Origin: Lysobacteraceae bacterium
GTDB lineage: Bacteria; Pseudomonadota; Gammaproteobacteria; Xanthomonadales; Xanthomonadaceae
Assembly: GCA_028868545.1 (NCBI GenBank)
Contig: JAGWUF010000012.1
Span: 1-56,068, forward strand
Length of the DNA: 56,068 nt
Direction of reading: 5' to 3'
A program made the translations under genes and the position numbers. Shown in pieces: positions 1-10,773 of the stretch. Positions within the stretch are counted from its first letter, which is position 1, and every line of letters begins with the position of its first letter. The notes below the pieces were generated by a model. The model saw only the letters and a list, made by a program, of their open reading frames with translations. It did no database searches and was not told where the DNA came from.

Positions 1-1102
1 CACGGCTCGCCTCCGCCGCCTTGCGCTGCGCGGCAATCGCTTGGGTGGCGGCCACCGGATCGCTGGCCACCACTTCGCCCGCCTTCAGCCCGGCAATCAC
101 CTCCACCGCATCGCCACTGCGCGCACCCAGCCGCAGCTGACGCAACAGCAGGCGGCCTTCCTGCACCACGTACACGCCGGACAGCTCGCCGCGCTGGGCG
201 ATGCTGGCGGCCGGTACCTGCAGGTTGGCCGCCACGGCCTCGCCGTCACCTTCAGCACCGGCAGCAAACACGACCTTGGCGGTGGTGCCGGGCGCCGGCT
301 GCGGATTGAGTGCCGGCAGGTTCACCCGCACGTTGACGCTGTGGCTGGCCGGATCGGCCGCCGGGAACACGATGACCTGCGCCGGCACCAACTTGCGACC
401 ATCGGCCAGCAGCACCTGCGCCTGCGGATTGCCGCGGATGGTGTCGGCGCGGGTTTGCGGCACCGCGACTTCGATCCGCAGCGCGTCGGGTGCATACATG
501 CGCAGCAAGGGCATGCCCGGTGCCACCGTTTCTCCCGGCTCCACCAGGCGCGCGGCCACCACGCCGTCATAGGGTGCACGCACCACGGTGTAGTTCGCCT
601 GCTGTGCGGCCTGCGCCAGCATCGCTGCGGCGGCGTTGCGCGCGGCCGTCGCCGAGTCGCGCGCTGCCCGCGCCTGGTCGATCTGCGCTTTCGAGACGTA
701 CTGCGCATCGGCCAGCGCGGCGTAACGACGGTAGTTCTGCTCCGCTTCGTTGGCCGAAGCTTCCGCCGCACGCAACTGGGCGCGCGCGGCAGCGGCACCG
801 GCATCCTGCTCCACCGCCGTGATGCGCAGCAGCACGTCGCCCGCCCGCACCCGCTGGTTCACGTCCACCGCCACCACCGCCACCCGGCCCGCCGTCTGTG
901 CGGCCAGGTCGGCGCGGCGCACCGCCTCGACCACGCCGTCCCAGCCCCGCCCGGGCAGCGCATCGCCCCCGGCCACGGTGAACGTGGCCAGATCCTTGGG
1001 CAGGGCCGGCGCGGCCACGGGTTTTTCGCCGCCGCAGGCAGCCAGCGTCGACAGGCTGGCCAGCAGGACAGGCAACAACAGGGGGCGCAACGTACGCATC
1101 AT
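1..1102 (-). CDS. RND efflux periplasmic adaptor lipoprotein (partial, C-terminus off the left edge)
   Basis: Reads leftward from ATG 1102 with no stop before position 1, so 367 codons are visible. The N-terminus is a lipoprotein signal: a hydrophobic Leu-rich stretch followed by the lipobox LAAC with Cys23, so the protein should be anchored in the inner membrane facing the periplasm. The body has the membrane-fusion layout: a first biotinyl-lipoyl half, an Ala/Gln/Arg-rich coiled-coil hairpin near residues 95-165, a second lipoyl half (VRAPYDGVV, VEPGETVAPG) and a beta-barrel region. Family knowledge: these adaptors join an RND pump to a TolC channel. The pump should lie beyond the left edge. 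The 22-nt gap to the DUF2892 gene suggests one transcript with sqr. Its substrate is unknown. A second ATG follows immediately at 1099. Confidence 0.85.
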   Translation of the reverse strand, partial: MMRTLRPLLLPVLLASLSTLAACGGEKPVAAPALPKDLATFTVAGGDALPGRGWDGVVEAVRRADLAAQTAGRVAVVAVDVNQRVRAGDVLLRITAVEQDAGAAAARAQLRAAEASANEAEQNYRRYAALADAQYVSKAQIDQARAARDSATAARNAAAAMLAQAAQQANYTVVRAPYDGVVAARLVEPGETVAPGMPLLRMYAPDALRIEVAVPQTRADTIRGNPQAQVLLADGRKLVPAQVIVFPAADPASHSVNVRVNLPALNPQPAPGTTAKVVFAAGAEGDGEAVAANLQVPAASIAQRGELSGVYVVQEGRLLLRQLRLGARSGDAVEVIAGLKAGEVVASDPVAATQAIAAQRKAAEASR

Positions 1103-1124
1103 TTTTTCGTCTCCGGCAACAACG

Positions 1125-1340
1125 TCAGCAACGACTGCAGGTGGAACCATCGCCGCGGCCGATGCCCAGCTTCTTCATCACCTTGGCGGCGGGGCAGAAG
1201 CCGGTGAACGCGGACTGGAACAGGTTGAAACCGATGAACACGGTCATCCAGAAAAAAGCGGGATGGACGAAATGGGTCAGGGCCACGCTCACCAGCACCA
1301 TCACGCCGGCAAAGGCTTGTACGGCTCGATCGAGGGTCAT
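1125..1340 (-). CDS. DUF2892 (YgaP-type transmembrane) small membrane protein
   Basis: A 71-residue protein with an N-terminal LDR motif of the family, two hydrophobic segments (about residues 8-24 and 27-42), and the typical GFNxxQSAFTGFCP signature followed by a KxLG turn. This matches the DUF2892/YgaP membrane domain, which in other bacteria is often fused to or beside rhodanese-type sulfur-handling proteins. No rhodanese domain is present here; two Cys lie at the extreme C-terminus and one in the FCP motif. It sits between sqr (43-nt gap) and the RND adaptor (22-nt gap) on the same strand, so a role in sulfide or sulfane-sulfur handling at the inner membrane is a reasonable inference. The molecular function is unknown. 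Confidence 0.85.
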   Translation of the reverse strand: MTLDRAVQAFAGVMVLVSVALTHFVHPAFFWMTVFIGFNLFQSAFTGFCPAAKVMKKLGIGRGDGSTCSRC

Positions 1341-1383
1341 GGGAAATCTCCTTGGGTATTGTCTGTGTCGATTGGGAATTGGA

Positions 1384-2673
1384 TCAGGTAGAACGCTTCA
1401 CGTCCTTCAGCCGCTCGATGCCGAGCAGGCCGAGGATGTGTTTTTCGTAGATGGGCTCGGAGGTGCCGTGGCGCATCTTGTAGAGGAAATATTTTTCGAA
1501 ACCGATCTTGGCCAGATGCACCCATTTGCCGATCTTGGTCCAGGTGACATTGCGCGGCGGGATCTGCGGCAACGCCACGAAGGCGGCGCCGGTGTCGCCC
1601 ATGTCGGCCAGGCAGACCGCGTTCCAGGTGCCTTCGAAATTCGCCGGCTCGCCCTTCAATTCGGCCTGGATGTTGCGGACGATGGTGGTGACCATCGACT
1701 CGATCATGAAGCCGGTCTTGGGCGCGCCGGTCGGCACCGGGGTGGCTTCCACCGGCGGAATCGCCACGCACACCCCGGCCGAGAAGATCTTCGGGAACTT
1801 CGGGCTGCGCTGGTGCTTGTCGACGAGCACGAAGCCGCGCGGGTTGCACAGGCCTTCGACCGCCGCCACCGCGTCCACGCCCTTGAACGCTGGCAGCAGC
1901 ATGGCGAACTTGAACGGCAGCGCGTGCGATTCGCCGGGCTGGCCCCTGCCGTCGTGCTCGACCACGGTCATCTCGCCGTCGCGCACCTCGGTCACTTTGC
2001 TGTTGACGATCCACTTGATGTGGCGCTGGCGCATCTCCGATTCCATCAAGCCTTTGGAATCACCCACGCCGCCCAGCCCCATGTGGCCGATGTACGGCTC
2101 GCTGCTGACGAAGGTCATCGGCACCTTGTCGCGCAACTTGCGCTTGCGCAGGTCGGCATCGACGATCATCGCGAACTCGTAGGCCGGGCCGAAGCAGCTG
2201 GCGCCGGCCACCGCGCCGATCACCACCGGGCCGGGGTTCTTCACGAATTCCTGATACGCCTCCCACGCCTGCGCCGCATGCGGCGTGGTGCACACCGATT
2301 GGGTGTAGCCGCCGTGCGGGCCGGTGCCGGGCACTTCCTCGAAGGCCAGTTTCGGGCCGGTGCAGATCAGCAGGTAGTCGTAGCCGATGCGCTCGCCGTT
2401 GCCGGTGACGACGGCATCGCCGGCGGCATCGATCTGCGCCACCCCGCTACCATCGAACTTGATGCCGTGGCGGCCGACGTGATCGGCCACGTCCAGGCTG
2501 ATCTCGCCCTGTTTGCGCCAGCCCACCGCCAGCCATGGATTGGACGGCGTGAAGCCGAAGCTCTCGCCATTGCCCACCAACACGATCTCGTGCGCCTTGC
2601 CCAGCGTTTCGCGCAGCTCGTACGCCGCACTCATGCCGCCCAGCCCCGCACCCATCACCACGATCCTGGCCAT
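1384..2673 (-). CDS. sqr: Sulfide:quinone oxidoreductase (FAD-dependent)
   Basis: A 429-residue flavoprotein with an N-terminal FAD dinucleotide-binding motif (GAGLGGMSA, residues 8-16) and no signal peptide; SQRs bind the cytoplasmic face of the membrane. Three cysteines stand where SQR redox cysteines are expected: Cys128 (QSVCTT), Cys160 (GASCFGPAYEF) and Cys354 (NAVCLADMGD). This closely matches the numbering of the Acidithiobacillus ferrooxidans enzyme (128/160/356). The quinone-side motif PKTGFMIESM is present. The enzyme oxidises sulfide to polysulfide or persulfide and passes electrons to quinone. It is the first gene of a minus-strand unit, divergent from a BigR-type repressor, with a strong promoter (TTGACA, 17 bp, TAATGT) overlapping a palindrome. 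Sulfide detoxification is more likely than energy gain, given no other sulfur-oxidation gene here. Confidence 0.92.
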   Translation of the reverse strand: MARIVVMGAGLGGMSAAYELRETLGKAHEIVLVGNGESFGFTPSNPWLAVGWRKQGEISLDVADHVGRHGIKFDGSGVAQIDAAGDAVVTGNGERIGYDYLLICTGPKLAFEEVPGTGPHGGYTQSVCTTPHAAQAWEAYQEFVKNPGPVVIGAVAGASCFGPAYEFAMIVDADLRKRKLRDKVPMTFVSSEPYIGHMGLGGVGDSKGLMESEMRQRHIKWIVNSKVTEVRDGEMTVVEHDGRGQPGESHALPFKFAMLLPAFKGVDAVAAVEGLCNPRGFVLVDKHQRSPKFPKIFSAGVCVAIPPVEATPVPTGAPKTGFMIESMVTTIVRNIQAELKGEPANFEGTWNAVCLADMGDTGAAFVALPQIPPRNVTWTKIGKWVHLAKIGFEKYFLYKMRHGTSEPIYEKHILGLLGIERLKDVKRST

Positions 2674-2706
2674 CGCACCCTCCCAATCCGCCCCATCGGC
2701 GGCATT

Positions 2707-2735
2707 ACATTAGCTATTGCTTATATTAGTGTCAA
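2707..2735 (-). promoter_or_regulatory. sigma70-type promoter of the sqr unit
   Basis: On the minus strand a perfect -35 TTGACA (complement of 2730-2735) is followed after exactly 17 bp by TAATGT (complement of 2707-2712). It lies about 34 bp upstream of the sqr start codon and overlaps the promoter of the divergent regulator gene. Confidence 0.7.
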
Positions 2736-2745
2736 CTGATATAAA
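2717..2745 (+). promoter_or_regulatory. Putative promoter of the bigR-like gene
   Basis: TTGCTT at 2717-2722, a 17-bp spacer, and TATAAA at 2740-2745. The predicted transcript would begin near 2752. That argues against the in-frame ATG at 2750 and the TTG at 2717 as translation starts, and for ATG 2777 or ATG 2816. Confidence 0.55.
2721..2744. promoter_or_regulatory. 24-bp inverted repeat, candidate BigR operator
   Basis: Left arm TTATATTAGT (2721-2730), a 4-bp centre (GTCA), and right arm ACTGATATAA (2735-2744); the arms match at 9 of 10 positions. The repeat covers the -35 box of sqr and the -10 box of the regulator gene, so one bound dimer would block both. Assignment to the BigR-like protein is inference from position. 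Confidence 0.65.
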
Positions 2746-2776
2746 GTCAATGCCACAACCGCAACCAGTCCGAACG

Positions 2777-3130
2777 ATGCGCGCCCCCCTTCCTGCCGCC
2801 CAGCCAGCCCCCACGATGGATCCCGAGGCGATGCGCCTGCACGCCGGCGATGCCGCGCAACTGCTGCGTGCGCTAGCCAACGACAAGCGGTTGATGTTGC
2901 TGTGCCTGCTGGTGGAAGGCGAGCGTTCGGTGAGCGAGCTCAACGCGAAGGTGGCTTTGAGCCAGTCGGCCTTGTCGCAACACCTGGCGGTACTGCGCAA
3001 TGACGGGCTGGTGGCGACCCGGCGAGAGGCGCAGACGATCTACTACCAGCTTGCCGACGGCCCGGCGCAACGCATCATCGAAACCCTGCACGGGATCTAC
3101 TGCGGCGCACAGCCTGCTTGCGCCACGTAA
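2777..3130 (+). CDS. bigR: BigR/SqrR-like ArsR-family sulfide-responsive repressor
   Basis: A winged-helix ArsR-family protein of 117 residues from ATG 2777. The recognition helix region is ALSQSALSQHLAVLR. Two cysteines, Cys43 (LMLLCLLVEGE) and Cys109 (HGIYCG), are spaced 66 residues apart. This matches BigR of Xylella and Agrobacterium, where Cys42 and Cys108 form the regulatory disulfide or persulfide switch. Numbering from ATG 2777 reproduces the family positions, and the promoter position also favours this start over 2750; ATG 2816 (MDPEAM) is another possibility. None of these starts has a clear ribosome-binding site. Family members repress sqr or persulfide dioxygenase genes until oxidised by sulfane sulfur. 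Here the target is almost certainly the divergent sqr unit and itself. It converges on recG with a 3-nt gap. Confidence 0.88.
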   Translation: MRAPLPAAQPAPTMDPEAMRLHAGDAAQLLRALANDKRLMLLCLLVEGERSVSELNAKVALSQSALSQHLAVLRNDGLVATRREAQTIYYQLADGPAQRIIETLHGIYCGAQPACAT

Positions 3131-3133
3131 GCC

Positions 3134-5221
<2,088 letters not shown>

Positions 5222-5247
5222 GATGTTGGCAGGAGCGTCCCCCGGCT

Positions 5248-5628
5248 TCAGATCACCATCACGCCATCGACTTCGAACGCGGCGCCGCGCGGCAGCGCCG
5301 ACGCCTGAATGGTGGAACGGGCCGGATAGGGCTGGCTGAAGTATTCCGCCATCACCGCGTTGACGCGGGCGAAATCGCCCAGGTCGGTCAGGTACAGGCC
5401 CAGCCGCACGATGTTGTCGAACGAACCGCCGGCCGCTTCGCAGACCGCCTTCAGGTTGTCGAACGCCTGCCGCGCCTGCGCCTCGATGTCGCCCTCGGCC
5501 ATCTGCCCGGTGGCCGGCACCAGCGGCGTCTGCCCGGACAGGTAAACGGTGTTGCCGGCGCGGATCGCCTGCGAGTACGGGCCGATGGCGGCGGGCGCGG
5601 CGTCGGAATGGATCGGGGTGCGGGACAT
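5248..5628 (-). CDS. ridA: RidA family reactive enamine/imine deaminase
   Basis: A 126-residue protein with the full YjgF/YER057c/UK114 fold signature: [18 protein letters not shown] near the N-terminus, QAFDNLKAV, and the C-terminal [21 protein letters not shown] whose Arg is the substrate-binding residue in RidA. RidA hydrolyses 2-aminoacrylate and related imines released by PLP enzymes such as threonine deaminase, one of which is encoded at 28684. It lies between spoT (105-nt gap) and recG (26-nt gap) on the same strand. Confidence 0.93.
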   Translation of the reverse strand: MSRTPIHSDAAPAAIGPYSQAIRAGNTVYLSGQTPLVPATGQMAEGDIEAQARQAFDNLKAVCEAAGGSFDNIVRLGLYLTDLGDFARVNAVMAEYFSQPYPARSTIQASALPRGAAFEVDGVMVI

Positions 5629-5733
5629 GGGAACTCCGTGGGAAAGGTGGGTGCGCCCATTGTAGATCGGCGCTCGCCCCGTGATCCCGCGTACAGCCGG
5701 GCAGGCTCGGCGCCGCCAACGGAACCCGCCGTT

Positions 5734-7920
5734 TCAGCAGCGCTGCACGTCCTGCACCACCTGCAGTTTGCGCACGCCGCGAATCACCTCGGCCAGGTGA
5801 CGGTCGTCGGTGACGTCGATGGCAAAGCGCAGCACCGAGATGTTGTTGTCGCGCTCCAGGTATTCCACCCGGTCGATGTTGGACTCGGCATTGGCAATTG
5901 CCGCGGCGATCTGGGCCAGCACACCGGGGCGGTTCTCCGCTTCGATCCGGATCGCCACGTTGAAATCGCCGGAGACCTCGCGATCCCAGCCGATTGCCAC
6001 CCAGCGCTCCGGCGACTTGCGGTATTCGGCCACGTTCGGGCACTCCAGCCGATGCACCACGATGCCCTTGCCGGCGGAGTGGTAGCCCATGATCTCGTCA
6101 CGCGGAATCGGCATGCAGCACTGCGCAAAGCTGATCACGCCACGTTCGGCGCCGGTGATCAGCATGCGTTCCGGCGGAATGACCGCCGCGGCACGCGCCC
6201 CCCCCTTGCCCCTGGCCTGCGGCTGCGCCTGTGCCAGCGCCAACGCCACCTGCACGGGCATCCGGTTGCCCAGCGCGATATCGGCCAGCAGGGCTTCCAG
6301 TCGCGAGTAGCGGTTGTCGGCCAGGAAGGCCTCCAGCCGCTGCATCGGAATGCGATCCAGCGCCGTGCCCTGCGCGCCCAGTGCGCGATCCAGCATGTAA
6401 TGGCCCAGCTGCACCGCGTCCTCGTGTTCGAGTTGCTTGAGCTGCTGGCGGATCGCCGTGCGCGCCTTGCTGGTGGCCACGAATTCCAGCCACTGCGTGC
6501 TGGGAACGGCGGATTTGGCGGTTATGATCTGCACGGTCTGGCCACTGACCAGCTTGGTACGCAAGGGGGCCAACTTCTTGTCGACGCGCGCGGTCACCGC
6601 ATGATTGCCGACGTCGGTATGCACCGCGTAGGCGAAATCCAGCGCGGTGGCATTACGCGGCAGCGACAGGATGTCGCCCTTCGGCGAGAACAGATAGACC
6701 TCGTCCGGGAACAGATCGACCTTGACGTTCTCGAGGAATTCCAGCGACGAGCCTGTCCCGCGCTGGCTTTCCACCAGATTGGCAATCCAGTTGGCGGCAC
6801 GCGTCTGCGCGCTGTTGCCGCCGGTCTCGATCCCCATCTTGTAGGCCCAGTGCGCCGCCACCCCGCGCTCGGCGATCAGGTGCATTTCGCGGGTGCGGAT
6901 CTGGACCTCGATCGGCGAACCATACGGCCCGAACAACACCGTGTGCAGCGACTGGTAGCCATTGGCCTTGGGAATGGCGATGAAGTCGCGAAACCGCCCG
7001 TCCAGCGGCTTGTACACCGAGTGCACCACCCCCAGCGCGTGGTAGCAGTCCGGCACCGTGGCCACCACCACCCGGAAACCGAACACGTCCATCACTTGGT
7101 CGAAGCTGCGTCCTTGCGCACGCATCTTGGTATAGACGCTCCACGGGGTCTTGATCCGGCCCACCAGCTGGTGTTCGAGTTTTTCCAGCGCCAGCCGCTG
7201 CGCCAGTTTCGCCTCGATCTGGGTCAGCGCCTCGCGCCGCACCAGTGGCTGGCTGCGGATGCGCTTGTCGATGACGGCGTGCCGCCACGGGTGCAGCGCG
7301 CGAAAACCCAGATCCTGCAGCTCGGCCTTGATCAGGTTCATGCCCAACCGCTGCGCGATCGGCGCGAAGATCTCCAGTGTCTCGATGGCAATGCGGCGGC
7401 GCGCTTCCGGCGATTGCGCGCCCAGCGTGCGCATGTTGTGCAGGCGGTCGGCCAGCTTGATCAGGATCACCCGCAGATCACGCGACATCGCCAGCAGCAT
7501 CTTGCGGAAGCTCTCGGCAGCGGCCTCCTGACGGCTGCCGAAACTCAGCTTGTCCAGCTTGGTGACGCCATCCACCAATTCGGCCACGGTTTCGCCGAAC
7601 TGCGCGGCGATGTCGGCGCGGGTCAGCGGGGTGTCCTCGATGGTGTCGTGCAGGATCGCCGCCACCAGCGTTTCCACATCCAGGCCCTGTTCGGCCAGCA
7701 CCTGCGCCACCGCCACCGGATGGGTGATGTAGGGTTCGCCGGATTTGCGGGTCTGGCCCGCATGCGCGGCCGCACCCACCGCCCAGGCCTGGCGCAGCTG
7801 GGCGCGCTGGACGTCGGTGAGGTAGCCGGCCGCACGCTCCATCGCCTGCACATACGCCGGCACCGCATCCCTTTCGGGCACGGCAACGGGACTGGCAAGC
7901 GCAGGTTCACCTGAGGTCAT
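5734..7920 (-). CDS. spoT: Bifunctional (p)ppGpp synthetase/hydrolase SpoT-type
   Basis: A 728-residue Rel/Spo protein. The HD hydrolase domain is intact (THPVAVAQVL, His91-Asp92, Glu95-Asp96 in ILHDTIEDT). The synthetase domain follows (KMRAQGRSFDQVMDVFGFRV, IPKANGYQSLHT, VQIRTREMHLIAERGVAAHW), then a TGS domain (FSPKGDILSLPRNATALDFAYAVH), a Cys-containing zinc-finger region (AQCCMPIPRDEI) and a C-terminal ACT domain (AENRPGVLAQIA). An intact HD motif and the rpoZ-spoT neighbourhood favour SpoT over RelA. The protein makes and degrades the starvation alarmone. Its transcript likely continues from gmk-rpoZ. Confidence 0.95.
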   Translation of the reverse strand: MTSGEPALASPVAVPERDAVPAYVQAMERAAGYLTDVQRAQLRQAWAVGAAAHAGQTRKSGEPYITHPVAVAQVLAEQGLDVETLVAAILHDTIEDTPLTRADIAAQFGETVAELVDGVTKLDKLSFGSRQEAAAESFRKMLLAMSRDLRVILIKLADRLHNMRTLGAQSPEARRRIAIETLEIFAPIAQRLGMNLIKAELQDLGFRALHPWRHAVIDKRIRSQPLVRREALTQIEAKLAQRLALEKLEHQLVGRIKTPWSVYTKMRAQGRSFDQVMDVFGFRVVVATVPDCYHALGVVHSVYKPLDGRFRDFIAIPKANGYQSLHTVLFGPYGSPIEVQIRTREMHLIAERGVAAHWAYKMGIETGGNSAQTRAANWIANLVESQRGTGSSLEFLENVKVDLFPDEVYLFSPKGDILSLPRNATALDFAYAVHTDVGNHAVTARVDKKLAPLRTKLVSGQTVQIITAKSAVPSTQWLEFVATSKARTAIRQQLKQLEHEDAVQLGHYMLDRALGAQGTALDRIPMQRLEAFLADNRYSRLEALLADIALGNRMPVQVALALAQAQPQARGKGGARAAAVIPPERMLITGAERGVISFAQCCMPIPRDEIMGYHSAGKGIVVHRLECPNVAEYRKSPERWVAIGWDREVSGDFNVAIRIEAENRPGVLAQIAAAIANAESNIDRVEYLERDNNISVLRFAIDVTDDRHLAEVIRGVRKLQVVQDVQRC

Positions 7921-8000
7921 GTGGCGAGCCTAACCTTGCGGCCGCACAGCCGCAAACGAATTTCATCAAACGAAATTCACGGGCTTCCGGCAGAAACGGC

Positions 8001-8020
8001 AGCGGCCCCGCAGGGCCGCT
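8001..8020. terminator. GC-rich hairpin between rpoZ and spoT
   Basis: Perfect 8-bp stem, AGCGGCCC and GGGCCGCT, with a 4-nt loop. On the minus strand it is followed only by a weak T-containing stretch, so it may attenuate rpoZ-to-spoT read-through or simply stabilise the rpoZ 3' end. Confidence 0.35.
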
Positions 8021-8048
8021 TGAAAACCGGGGTGCGCGTCTGCCGCGC

Positions 8049-8348
8049 TCAGTCGTCGCCCTTCATGTCATCGTCGGCGGCCACCACTTCGGCAGCGGCC
8101 CACTCCAGCGCCTCGCGCTCCTTGCGCTCGCGCTCGGCCTTTTCCACCGAATCGATGAAGCTGGTGTCGATGGCCCGCGCGGCGATCTCGCGCAGCGCCA
8201 GCACCGTGGGCTTGTCATTGGCTTCGCTGTTGTCCAGCTTCGGCTCCACCCCGCCGGCCAGCTGGCGCGCACGCTTGGAGGCCATCATCACGAGTTCGAA
8301 GCGGTTGTCGACCACCTGCAGGCAGTCTTCGACGGTAATACGGGCCAT
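8049..8348 (-). CDS. rpoZ: RNA polymerase omega subunit
   Basis: A 99-residue protein with the conserved N-terminus [20 protein letters not shown], the ASKRARQL helix and a downstream [12 protein letters not shown] segment, all typical of RpoZ. The C-terminus is acidic (Asp/Glu-rich) as in relatives. Omega aids assembly of RNA polymerase and forms part of one ppGpp-binding site, which fits its position directly upstream of spoT. It lies 98 nt after gmk and 128 nt before spoT. Confidence 0.96.
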   Translation of the reverse strand: MARITVEDCLQVVDNRFELVMMASKRARQLAGGVEPKLDNSEANDKPTVLALREIAARAIDTSFIDSVEKAERERKEREALEWAAAEVVAADDDMKGDD

Positions 8349-8446
8349 GTCTGTCCTGCGGCCACGGCCGCGCGATGATTCAAGGAACCGGGAAGTCTAA
8401 TCAAAACGCCAGCGAAACGCAAGCAGATGCCTTGCAAATCAGAAGC

Positions 8447-9091
8447 TTAGCCATCCCGCCCCGTGCCCGGCGTTCCCAGCAGCTCCCCCAGCAGCGTCGC
8501 ATGCCGCGCCACCTGGGCATCCTTGCGCAGCCGGCTGGCGGTGAAGATGCTGCACATCTCGCTCACTGCCGTGTCGAACACCTCGTTGACGATCACGTAG
8601 TCGAACTCGCCGTAATGGCTCATTTCCTCGCGCGCGGCGGCCAGCCGGCGCCGGATGACCTCCTCGCTGTCCTGCCCGCGCTTGCGCATGCGCTCTTCCA
8701 GCGCAGCGCGCGAGGGCGGCAGGATGAACACGCTGACCGCGTCCGGCAGCTTGGCCCGGACCTGGCGCGCGCCCTGCCAGTCGATTTCCAGCAGCACGTC
8801 GTGGCCAGCCGCCAGCTGCGGCTCCACCGACTGCCGGGCGGTACCCTTCCAGTCGCCGTGGACGCGCGCATATTCGAAGAAGTCGCCGGCCTCGACCATC
8901 GCCTCGAACTGGGCCGCGGTGACGAAGTTGTAGTGCTCGGCATGGCGCTCGCCGGGACGGGGATCGCGCGATGTGAACGAAATCGACAGGCGGATGTTGG
9001 CATCCCGCTGCAGCACCGCGTTGACGATGCTGGATTTGCCGGCGCCGGAGGGCGCGGCGACGATGTAGAGGGTTCCGCGCATGGTCGTCAT
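8447..9091 (-). CDS. gmk: Guanylate kinase
   Basis: A 214-residue P-loop kinase with Walker A APSGAGKS close to the N-terminus and the GMP-binding segments SFTSRDPRPGE, HYNFVT and EIDWQGARQV, all as in GMP kinases. It phosphorylates GMP to GDP, feeding GTP and ppGpp synthesis. ATG 9091 overlaps the yicC stop as ATGA, indicating translational coupling; a second ATG three codons on (9082) gives MRGTLYIV and is a valid alternative. The frame remains open far upstream over yicC, but that part is out-of-frame shadow. Confidence 0.95.
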   Translation of the reverse strand: MTTMRGTLYIVAAPSGAGKSSIVNAVLQRDANIRLSISFTSRDPRPGERHAEHYNFVTAAQFEAMVEAGDFFEYARVHGDWKGTARQSVEPQLAAGHDVLLEIDWQGARQVRAKLPDAVSVFILPPSRAALEERMRKRGQDSEEVIRRRLAAAREEMSHYGEFDYVIVNEVFDTAVSEMCSIFTASRLRKDAQVARHATLLGELLGTPGTGRDG

Positions 9092-9951
9092 TCGATGTTC
9101 TGGATCTGCTCGCGGATCTGGTCGATCAGCACCTTCAGCTCGACCGCGGCGTTGCTGGTGCGCGCATCCACCGACTTGCTGCCGAGCGTGTTCGCCTCGC
9201 GGTTGAATTCCTGCAGCAGGAAATCGAGGCGCCGGCCCACCGGTTCCTTGCCGCCCTTGAGGATCCGGCGCAGTTCGACCAGGTGGCTGTCGAGGCGATC
9301 CAGTTCCTCGTCCACGTCGAGCTTCTGCAGCCAGATCACCAGCTCCTGCTCCAGCCGCCCCGGATCGGCCGGCTGCGCCAGGTCGGCCAGCCGCGCCTCC
9401 AGCTTGGCGCGCTGGCCGGCGCGGATCTGCGGCACCAGCGTGCGCACCTCGGCAGCGATCCCGGCGATGGCCTCGGCGCGCTCGCCGATCACCTGCGCCA
9501 GCTTGCCGCCCTCGCGCTCGCGCGCGGCGATGAAGTCGTCCAGCACCGCGTCCAGCACCGCCAGCGCCTCGCGCTGCAAAGCCTCCGCATCGAGTCCGCG
9601 CGACTGCAACACGCCGGGAAACTGCAGCAGCTCGGTGAACTGCACCTGCAGGTTGGGAAAATCCGCGTCCAGCCGCCGCGCCAATGCACCCAGCCTGTCC
9701 ACCAGCGCCTCGTCCACCAGCAGCGCATCGCCGGCGACGGTCGTGCGCAGGCGCAGCACCAGGTCGAGCTTGCCGCGCGACACGCGGCTGGCCACGCGCT
9801 CGCGCAGCGCGGCCTCGAATGCGCGCAACTCGTCGGGCAAGCGCAGACCCAGTTCTAGGAAGCGGTGGTTCACCGCGCGCAGTTCGCCGGAAAGCACACC
9901 CCATTCGGTGCTGCGCTCGCCGGCGGCGAAAGCGGTCATGCTGCGGATCAT
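9088..9951 (-). CDS. yicC: YicC/YloC family endoribonuclease
   Basis: A 287-residue protein beginning MIRSMTAFA, the conserved YicC N-terminus. It carries the [15 protein letters not shown] motif and ends in the DUF1732 region with [13 protein letters not shown]. YicC proteins are ribonucleases; in E. coli YicC promotes decay of the sRNA RyhB. Here it is the first gene of the minus-strand unit, overlaps gmk by 4 nt, and is divergent from rph with a 65-bp shared gap containing little recognisable promoter sequence. Confidence 0.93.
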   Translation of the reverse strand: MIRSMTAFAAGERSTEWGVLSGELRAVNHRFLELGLRLPDELRAFEAALRERVASRVSRGKLDLVLRLRTTVAGDALLVDEALVDRLGALARRLDADFPNLQVQFTELLQFPGVLQSRGLDAEALQREALAVLDAVLDDFIAAREREGGKLAQVIGERAEAIAGIAAEVRTLVPQIRAGQRAKLEARLADLAQPADPGRLEQELVIWLQKLDVDEELDRLDSHLVELRRILKGGKEPVGRRLDFLLQEFNREANTLGSKSVDARTSNAAVELKVLIDQIREQIQNIE

Positions 9952-10016
9952 GCAGATTCCAGAGCCGTCAAAGTGCGAATGGTAATCTAGCGCCCCGTCG
10001 ATTTCCGGTTTTCACC

Positions 10017-10760
<744 letters not shown>

Positions 10761-10773
10761 GCCCGGCCGCCCG

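Noticed and set aside
5608-7914. A 768-codon plus-strand frame over spoT.
   Set aside because: Antisense shadow of a complete SpoT with all domains intact.
8447-9904. A gmk frame open upstream, looking like a 485-residue fusion.
   Set aside because: The upstream part lies over yicC in a different frame and is low complexity (Gly, Ala, Arg). The ATGA overlap at 9091 marks the real gmk start.
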